From: Saprospiraceae bacterium | Lineage (GTDB): Bacteria; Bacteroidota; Bacteroidia; Chitinophagales; Saprospiraceae | NCBI GenBank assembly: GCA_020437105.1 | Contig: JAGQWR010000023.1 | Coordinates: forward strand, 1-35,365 | DNA length: 35,365 bases | Reading direction: 5' to 3' | Part shown: piece after piece, positions 30,186 through 35,365 of the stretch | Position numbering within the stretch: position 1 is the first letter of the stretch | How the letters are laid out: each line of letters starts with the position of its first letter | Program-made: the position numbers and the translations under genes | The notes under the pieces: model-generated | What the model was told of the DNA's origin: nothing | The model's database searches: none | Seen by the model: the letters and a program-made list of their open reading frames with translations, nothing else

Positions 30186-31250
30186 TTAAACAACTTCATA
30201 ATTTTCAAAGTCACTATCTATTAATTGCCAATTCCAATTGACCGTTTTCATTTTCGCGTAAAGAGCTTCATTCTTTGAAAAATAGGCGAAGCGCACATTA
30301 CGGACTTTCCCGGGTATATCTTTTTTACAAAATGCAGACAGATCCCGGGAGGAAGTATAAAACCGCAAATAGGTCGCGCCATTTTTTAGGCCGTAAAGCG
30401 ACAGCGAGGCGATCAATCGTTTTACCAATTTTGGATCGGATAAATCAGATATCCATAAGATATCCAGGTACTTTCCATTATTCGACTTCTCTGCAAAAAC
30501 GGCTTGAATCCCCGGTATATGGAAAATCCGGTAGGAAGCTCGATCCGGCGATTGTAATAAACGCCAATTGATAAAATCTGCATCTCGAAGGACCTCGCAG
30601 GTGTTTTCTGCTTCTGTTTTTCCGGCCTGATAGGCTTTTACAAATTTGGTCAAATTCTGTTCATTCAGCGCTTGAACATCCCAGTCGGATCCGGGAGCAG
30701 CAAAGCGTCGATAGGTGAATTTCACAAAAGGCAAAGCTATCAGATCCATAAACCCGGATACCATGCCGGGCAATTTGGATGCTAATTGCGGAATAGAAAA
30801 AGGCTTCAGAATATTTACATGGAGGTAGGTCTGAAAAGATTCTGTCCAGCCCAGTTTTAGGAAAACCCCAATAGAGCGCTCGTTGCAAAAAGTGATTTGC
30901 ATATCAGCGAAGCTCATCCATTTTTTTGTGAGGATGGTACCCAGGCCTTTCCGTTGAAAATCTTCGGTAACGGCAAAATCAATATACCAGGAGGCCGTTT
31001 TGATCTCCGAACCCATTTTTACCTTTACGGGAATCATGCCGGAGGCACCAATAGCCCGGTCTTTTCCACGGAGCACCAGGGGAATCTGCTGGTCAAAGAA
31101 TGCGCTTCGATAATACCAACGCCAATGTTTCTTTAAAAATGGGGACCGATGCAAAAACACCTCATCATAAAGTGCATCCAGTAATGGAGGCGCTACTTCG
31201 GCTGCCGGGACCACTTCTAAGCCTGAAAGATTTACGTTTTTTGGGTTCAT
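30186..31250 (-). CDS. GNAT-superfamily N-acetyltransferase-like protein
   Basis: 354 residues. An acetyl-CoA-binding GNAT core is seen at about 85-140: SWYIDFAVTEDFQRKGLGTI (pyrophosphate loop QRKGLG) and the following helix ILTKKWMSFADMQITFCNERS. The C-terminal half (about 180-350) resembles a second, degenerate GNAT half with FINWRLLQSPDRASYRIFHI. Such long two-part GNAT proteins occur near polysaccharide genes in Bacteroidota, where they may acylate amino sugars. The acceptor is unknown. It starts 7 bp after the stop codon of the AI-2E-family permease gene, suggesting co-transcription. The deacetylase downstream would be part of the same unit if the repeat element does not terminate it. 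Confidence 0.78.
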   Translation of the reverse strand: MNPKNVNLSGLEVVPAAEVAPPLLDALYDEVFLHRSPFLKKHWRWYYRSAFFDQQIPLVLRGKDRAIGASGMIPVKVKMGSEIKTASWYIDFAVTEDFQRKGLGTILTKKWMSFADMQITFCNERSIGVFLKLGWTESFQTYLHVNILKPFSIPQLASKLPGMVSGFMDLIALPFVKFTYRRFAAPGSDWDVQALNEQNLTKFVKAYQAGKTEAENTCEVLRDADFINWRLLQSPDRASYRIFHIPGIQAVFAEKSNNGKYLDILWISDLSDPKLVKRLIASLSLYGLKNGATYLRFYTSSRDLSAFCKKDIPGKVRNVRFAYFSKNEALYAKMKTVNWNWQLIDSDFENYEVV

Positions 31251-31257
31251 TTTAAAA

Positions 31258-32346
31258 CTATTCGTGTAAAGGGGGTGGCGTACTTAAGGGGTCGTCGGGG
31301 TCCGCGGGTAAATCCCGAAAAATCTCCCCATTCGCGGAAAGCAGAATAGCCAGTCCGCGTGTTGACTCAAATTGCCCCAGAATAATAATGAGCATAACTG
31401 TAATAGGTACGCTGAGTATCATACCAACAATTCCCCAGATGGCCCCCCAGAGGATCAGCGATATGATTACCACCAGCGGACTAATATTTAGAGAATTGCC
31501 CATGACGCGGGGTTCGATGACATTGCCGACCAGTAATTGGATCGACCCGACCCCGATCAAAACCCATAAACCAGGCATTACCTCACCCGATTGCAACATG
31601 GCAATGAGAACAGGAAATGCTGTGGCGATTATAGAACCAATACTTGGAATGAAATTAAACAGAAATATCAGGATAGCCCAGAGTCCGGGGGAATCTACCC
31701 CAAGCGCCCACAGCAACATATAACTCAAAAAACCTGTCAGAAAGCTCACCAGCGTTTTAAGCACCAGATATTGACTAAAGGAATGGTCAATTTTTTTAAT
31801 TAGATGCCCGATTAATTCTTTCTGTTCCGGATCATTTAAAATCAACTGCATCTTTTTGCGGAGAATCGACTCCTCCAGCAACAAAAAGACGGTATATAAA
31901 ATGATCATAAACCCATCTCCGATAATGGAAGTTAAGCCATTGAGGATGCCTTGTATCAATCCGGGTATGTTAAAATCCTCAGTAAATGTTTCCAGGTATT
32001 TTACCAGATCCACATTAAACCGTTCTAAAACGATCTGGTTGATCTGTAAAATATTGTCCTCATAAACGCCAATGGATTTTGAAAACTCCTGGATGTTGGA
32101 AGACAACAACATCGATAAGCCGCCCAACGCTGAAAAGATCAACAGATAAACCAGGGTGTTTTGAAGCCAACGGGGAATACGGTCCCGGATGAAGCTGTTT
32201 CGCCGCAAGGCGGATTTAATTGTTTTAGTAACATACCAAATCAGAAGCGCCAGCACAAAAGGAATCAGGTAGCTCTTTGACACCGTTAGAATGAAAACGA
32301 TCGCAATGAGTAAAAACAAGGTGGCTGTTGCACGGTATAGTGACAA
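31258..32346 (-). CDS. AI-2E family transporter (PF01594)
   Basis: 362 residues with TTG as start at 32346; no in-frame ATG lies upstream before the intergenic region. There are about eight membrane segments: two at the N-terminus (LFLLIAIVFILTVSKSYLIPFVLALLIWYV), one near 60-85, then a soluble helical loop (about 90-150), one near 140-160 and four in the second half. The family hallmark is LLVGNVIEPRVMGNSLNISPLVVIISLILWG near 275-305, with the preceding IPSIGSIIATAFPVLIA. Members such as TqsA and PerM act as exporters or ion-coupled transporters, and quorum-signal transport is proven for few. No LuxS-linked gene is nearby, so the cargo is unknown. Upstream of the GNAT gene by 7 bp. Confidence 0.9.
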   Translation of the reverse strand: MSLYRATATLFLLIAIVFILTVSKSYLIPFVLALLIWYVTKTIKSALRRNSFIRDRIPRWLQNTLVYLLIFSALGGLSMLLSSNIQEFSKSIGVYEDNILQINQIVLERFNVDLVKYLETFTEDFNIPGLIQGILNGLTSIIGDGFMIILYTVFLLLEESILRKKMQLILNDPEQKELIGHLIKKIDHSFSQYLVLKTLVSFLTGFLSYMLLWALGVDSPGLWAILIFLFNFIPSIGSIIATAFPVLIAMLQSGEVMPGLWVLIGVGSIQLLVGNVIEPRVMGNSLNISPLVVIISLILWGAIWGIVGMILSVPITVMLIIILGQFESTRGLAILLSANGEIFRDLPADPDDPLSTPPPLHE

Positions 32347-32460
32347 TGGTATGAATTTTATTATTGCTGTTAAATTAATCTTTTTCAGTAAAATAACTCA
32401 CTCCTGTCTGTAGTGGTTAAAGTTTTTTGTAACTTTAGATAGAGCCGGTTTGGAGGGTAT

Positions 32461-32498
32461 TCCCCGGCGCCTTAGTGGCGAATTTTATCTTTTTTTTT
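32461..32498. other. Short stem plus T run upstream of the M23 gene
   Basis: CGCC (32468-32471) pairs with GGCG (32477-32480) around a five-base loop. It is followed by AATTTTATC and a nine-T run. On the plus strand this resembles a weak intrinsic terminator in the 5' region of the M23 gene, but no plus-strand gene precedes it. It could be an attenuator, a relic, or another copy of the intergenic palindromic sequences. Evidence is weak because the stem is short. Confidence 0.3.
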
Positions 32499-32550
32499 CG
32501 AAAAGGCACGTAAATTCAAATAGTGCATCAACCAGAACAAAGCATTGGGC

Positions 32551-34233
32551 TTGAAACTACATATACGATCGCTTTTATTTATTTTGATTCCATTTTTGGG
32601 AAATGCTCAGGTAAACTCCGAAAAGCTGGATGGCCCCTATTTTGGTGTTTACCAGCAGGATAATGGTCCCTGTTTGAGCATAGAGCAAAGAACGCAAATT
32701 CAGCACCGACTGGCTGAAAACAGAAAAATTTTACTTTCAGAAGGTAAGCTGCCGGTTTCCCGGAATGCGATCGTGAGTTTTAATTGGCCACTTAAACAGG
32801 CAGTCGGATTTGATTATAATGCCATCTATGGTATTTCTAATTTTGTAGATCAGGATCCTGCATTCCCCAATCAATTGGAGGATTATTTTTGTGGGCAACG
32901 TACCTATGATCTGGCTTCCGGATATAACCACCAGGGCGTAGATATCTTTTTATGGCCCTTCCCCTGGCATATGGTCAACAATGAGCAGGCGGAGGTGGTG
33001 GCAGCAGCAGCAGGTACAATTATCGGGAAAGACGATGGAAATGTAGATACCAACTGTGATTTTTCCAGCCCGAACTGGAATGCAGTATATGTTCAACATG
33101 TTGACGGATCGACTACCTGGTATGGACATATGAAAAACGGATCTCTGACCACCAAAGGAGTCGGAGCCACGGTGCAACAAGGTGAGTATCTTGGTATCGC
33201 TGCCAGTTCAGGAAGCTCTACCGGTCCTCACCTTCATTTTGAAACCTATGACAGCGGTAGCAATCTGATCGATCCCTATTTTGTTGCCGGCGGATGTAAT
33301 AATTTGAATGCCAGTTCCTGGTGGGCAAGCCAAAAGGACTATTACGATTCTCAGATAAACACCATCCTAATACACCATGCACCACCCGTCTTTAATGCTT
33401 GTCCGACGCCGGCAACGACAAATATTGCAGAGTGTTACCAACCAGGAAGTCAGGTGTTTTTTGCTGCATATTACCACGATCAGCTAGCCGGACAACTATC
33501 TTCCTATAAGGTTTATCGACCAAATGGTACTGTATATTCCAGTTGGACCCACGCTTCTACTGCGGCGCATTACCAGGCGAGTTATTGGTATTGGTTTACC
33601 ACCTTACCCTTATCTGCAGCAACAGGTACCTGGACCTTTGAAGTTACTTACGCAGGCGAAACCGTTTCCCGGAATTTTTTGGTACAAAACAGCTGTGTGT
33701 TACCAGTTGCCTTAAAATCATTTACGGCCCGTAAAGTGAACAAAACAAATGCGCGCCTGGAATGGGTAACAGAAAGCGAACAAGAAAACCTCGGGTTTGA
33801 GATAGAAAGAAGCCAGGATGGCAAGTTGTGGGAGTCTATCGCATGGATAGAAGGACTGGGCAACAGCTGGGGGGAGGTATATTATAGATACGACGATAGC
33901 GCACCCTTAACCGGGCTTAATTATTACAGGCTTCGGCAGGAGGATTTTTCCGGTAAGGCCTTTTTTTCGGAAACACGTAGTGTCGAATTCTATTTGGATA
34001 TTTCTGGAATTCGCATTTTCCCCAACCCGGTGGCCGGTGAATTAAACCTGGATGTTGGAGGTGCCGAAAAACTGGATAGCGAGATCGCTATTTTTAATGC
34101 ATCGGGCGAACTGGTTTATCTGGCCATGCCGGATCAGCGGGAAATTTTGGTATCTCAACTCAGTCCCGGTGTGTATTTTCTGGAAACCCGTATTGGAAAC
34201 CAGCGTATTATCAAACGCTTTGTGCGTTATTGA
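32551..34233 (+). CDS. Secreted M23 metallopeptidase with T9SS domain
   Basis: 560 residues from TTG at 32551 (a TTG at 32545 adds two residues). No ATG is available before the signal peptide SLLFILIPFLGNAQ. The M23 (LytM) zinc site is complete: HQGVD (His129 and Asp133 counting from 32545), YGHMK (His195) and HLHFE (His229, His231). Residues about 280-385 are a beta domain with four cysteines (NACPTPATTNIAECYQPGSQ). A segment LPVALKSFTARKVNKTNARLEW (about 385-480) is the beta domain often found before T9SS domains. The end (FPNPVAGELNLDV to IIKRFVRY) is the sorting domain. M23 enzymes cut glycine-containing peptides, in peptidoglycan or in proteins such as elastin. Outer-surface export suggests attack on other cells or proteins. 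Confidence 0.9.
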   Translation: MKLHIRSLLFILIPFLGNAQVNSEKLDGPYFGVYQQDNGPCLSIEQRTQIQHRLAENRKILLSEGKLPVSRNAIVSFNWPLKQAVGFDYNAIYGISNFVDQDPAFPNQLEDYFCGQRTYDLASGYNHQGVDIFLWPFPWHMVNNEQAEVVAAAAGTIIGKDDGNVDTNCDFSSPNWNAVYVQHVDGSTTWYGHMKNGSLTTKGVGATVQQGEYLGIAASSGSSTGPHLHFETYDSGSNLIDPYFVAGGCNNLNASSWWASQKDYYDSQINTILIHHAPPVFNACPTPATTNIAECYQPGSQVFFAAYYHDQLAGQLSSYKVYRPNGTVYSSWTHASTAAHYQASYWYWFTTLPLSAATGTWTFEVTYAGETVSRNFLVQNSCVLPVALKSFTARKVNKTNARLEWVTESEQENLGFEIERSQDGKLWESIAWIEGLGNSWGEVYYRYDDSAPLTGLNYYRLRQEDFSGKAFFSETRSVEFYLDISGIRIFPNPVAGELNLDVGGAEKLDSEIAIFNASGELVYLAMPDQREILVSQLSPGVYFLETRIGNQRIIKRFVRY

Positions 34234-35365
34234 TGGATAAAGACCTTTTGACTGTGTGTGCTATCTGATTGGGTTAGCCGAAAGAAATAAATGCCGTCTG
34301 GCAGGTTTTGAGTTTCGATTGTCCGTTCGTTTAGTCCGGCTGGTAACAGTTTCCAATGCTGGCTATTCACAATCTTCCCTGTTTTATCAAGAAGTTCCAG
34401 TGTCACATCCTGACTTTGAATCAGGGTAAACGAAACAGTACATTGACTGGAAGCCGGGTTCGGACTAATTCGAAACGCTGCTGAATTTGGAGGGCAACAG
34501 GCTGTTGCCAAACTGGTCATCCAATCATTTGCCCCATAAATCGTACAAATTCCATAGCCCGGAATACTTGTTTCTGCCTGTCCGTTCTGAAAGGATAGGG
34601 GAGCGGCCTGCCAGAAATTGTTTTCGCTGGAGGTATAGGACTCATAAAGCGCATTTGGATCGCTCATCCCGGGGATTTTGATTTTTACATCCTGCGCTGT
34701 TTCGGACGTATTGATCAATACAAGGGTTATAGTGCCATCCGTTTCATGGATATACGCACTGGCCTCTATAAATTCATTTTCGCTGATGTTGGCCTGTACC
34801 CGAAAGGCATTGGGGCGGATGTATCGAAAGAAGTGTTTGGCCGCTACATACTTTGGAGATTGGTTTCCAAGTGCCTGATTAGTGAGGGCAAAAGAACTGG
34901 GATCTCCATTATCTCCATTTTCGGTGAATGTCCAATATATCCAGGCACTTTCCATCCCCGTGGTCAGGGCTTGGTGGATGCGCAGTCCGAGACTCCAGCC
35001 ACCATCGGATGGATACCCGCTTTGAGGCCAGATCCAGGCTGGGTTTTCACCGGATGTTTCGGTCATCCAGGATTTTTTGCCAAATGCGGAGAACCCCGCT
35101 ACATTGCCGGGAATGCCAGCTGCCGGACTGTTTTGCCAGCCATTTACCCACCAATCCCACAAGACAGAATTTGCACCGGCTACCGACACGCCATCACTTC
35201 CATATCCGTGGATGCAGAAAAAATCGACGGCATCAACTGCTTCCGGGTCTGCGGCAATGTTTTGGAGGTATTGTAAATTTTTATGGGTAGGATCGGAAGC
35301 ACCACCATATTGCCACATGCCATATGCATCGCCTCCAAGCAGGTCTTCGGGGCCCATGATCAGGA
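34227..35365 (-). CDS. C-terminal part of a GH30-like glycoside hydrolase with T9SS domain (truncated by window edge)
   Basis: 378 residues are visible; the frame runs off the right edge (Leu-Ile before the internal MGPED), so the N-terminal half of the barrel and the signal peptide are missing. The visible part matches the end of a GH30 barrel and its beta-sandwich: VDFFCIHGYGSDGV, KKSWMTETSGE with the nucleophile Glu, HQALTTGMESAWIYWTF, KYVAAKHFFRYIRPNAFRV, and an immunoglobulin-like side domain (EASAYIHETDGTITLVLINT). The last 80 residues are a T9SS type A domain (FRISPNPASSQCTVSFTL to SQKVFIHQ). GH30 enzymes include glucuronoxylanases and beta-1,6-glucanases; the substrate cannot be told here. 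It overlaps the M23 gene tail by 7 bp. Confidence 0.8.
   Translation of the reverse strand, partial: LIMGPEDLLGGDAYGMWQYGGASDPTHKNLQYLQNIAADPEAVDAVDFFCIHGYGSDGVSVAGANSVLWDWWVNGWQNSPAAGIPGNVAGFSAFGKKSWMTETSGENPAWIWPQSGYPSDGGWSLGLRIHQALTTGMESAWIYWTFTENGDNGDPSSFALTNQALGNQSPKYVAAKHFFRYIRPNAFRVQANISENEFIEASAYIHETDGTITLVLINTSETAQDVKIKIPGMSDPNALYESYTSSENNFWQAAPLSFQNGQAETSIPGYGICTIYGANDWMTSLATACCPPNSAAFRISPNPASSQCTVSFTLIQSQDVTLELLDKTGKIVNSQHWKLLPAGLNERTIETQNLPDGIYFFRLTQSDSTHSQKVFIHQ

Noticed and set aside
32421..32437. Candidate promoter TAACTTTA upstream of the M23 gene
   Set aside because: It matches seven of eight positions of the Bacteroidota -7 motif, but no TTTG element is found at the right distance, so it is not listed as a feature.
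34746..35276. 176-codon plus-strand frame opposite the GH30-like gene
   Set aside because: The opposite strand carries conserved GH30 motifs and a T9SS domain; this frame has no recognisable feature.
1..35365. CRISPR array, toxin-antitoxin or phage-defence island
   Set aside because: No regularly spaced repeats, nuclease, reverse transcriptase, restriction or toxin-like pair was seen on either strand.
1..35365. tRNA or rRNA genes
   Set aside because: No cloverleaf-like or rRNA-like sequence was noticed in the intergenic stretches; a covariance-model scan would be decisive.

Overview
The window looks like a chromosomal segment of a Bacteroidota bacterium, most likely of the Saprospiria type (class-level guess). 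The evidence is six proteins with a C-terminal type IX secretion (T9SS) sorting domain, SprB-like repeats, a LytS/LytTR two-component pair, a TPR-LuxR regulator, weak or absent Shine-Dalgarno sites and many non-coding palindromic repeats between genes. No rRNA, tRNA, CRISPR array, transposase, phage gene or replication origin was seen. The last gene runs off the right edge.

Layout. 1-258: palindromic intergenic repeats. 259-3284: a T9SS-exported serine hydrolase, a small two-helix membrane protein and an APP1-type phosphatase. 3285-3697: non-coding, with a hairpin, an eight-codon reading frame and degenerate repeats. 3698-7728: a small membrane protein, then a leftward group of fatty-acid hydroxylase superfamily protein, DUF427 protein, EgtB and EgtD (ergothioneine synthesis). 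7729-7981: direct repeats and a terminator. 7982-10682: a lipoprotein and a LytS/LytTR pair. 10694-12314: a class IV aminotransferase paired with a sulfotransferase-like P-loop protein. 12371-16213: a 1280-residue T9SS metalloprotease. 16606-18210: a TPR-LuxR regulator split by one in-frame stop codon. 18292-21469: a cyclase-family hydrolase, a family 2 glycosyltransferase and a divergent polysaccharide flippase. 21466-23622: an M48 protease. 23777-28111: a secreted metallophosphoesterase and a secreted amidohydrolase, 9 bp apart. 28160-32346: a YdeI-like protein, a polysaccharide deacetylase lying between two inverted-repeat elements, a GNAT protein and an AI-2E family permease. 32551-35365: an M23 peptidase and the C-terminal part of a GH30-like glycosidase, both with T9SS domains.

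Functional picture. Much of the coding capacity is for exported hydrolases (peptidases, phosphoesterase, glycosidase, lipase-like enzyme, amidohydrolase), as expected of a bacterium that degrades macromolecules. A second theme is surface polysaccharide (glycosyltransferase, flippase, deacetylase, GNAT). A third is thiol and redox chemistry (egtB-egtD).

I found no clear new defence or mobile system. The items most worth a second look are the aminotransferase/sulfotransferase-like pair, whose two domains are fused in some plant proteins; the egt cluster with its DUF427 and hydroxylase neighbours; the stop-interrupted TPR-LuxR regulator; and a family of palindromic non-coding elements that share the core GATAGCTATCGGGG. 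All five tail-to-tail gene pairs touch, overlap or lie within 11 bp, leaving no room for intergenic terminators.
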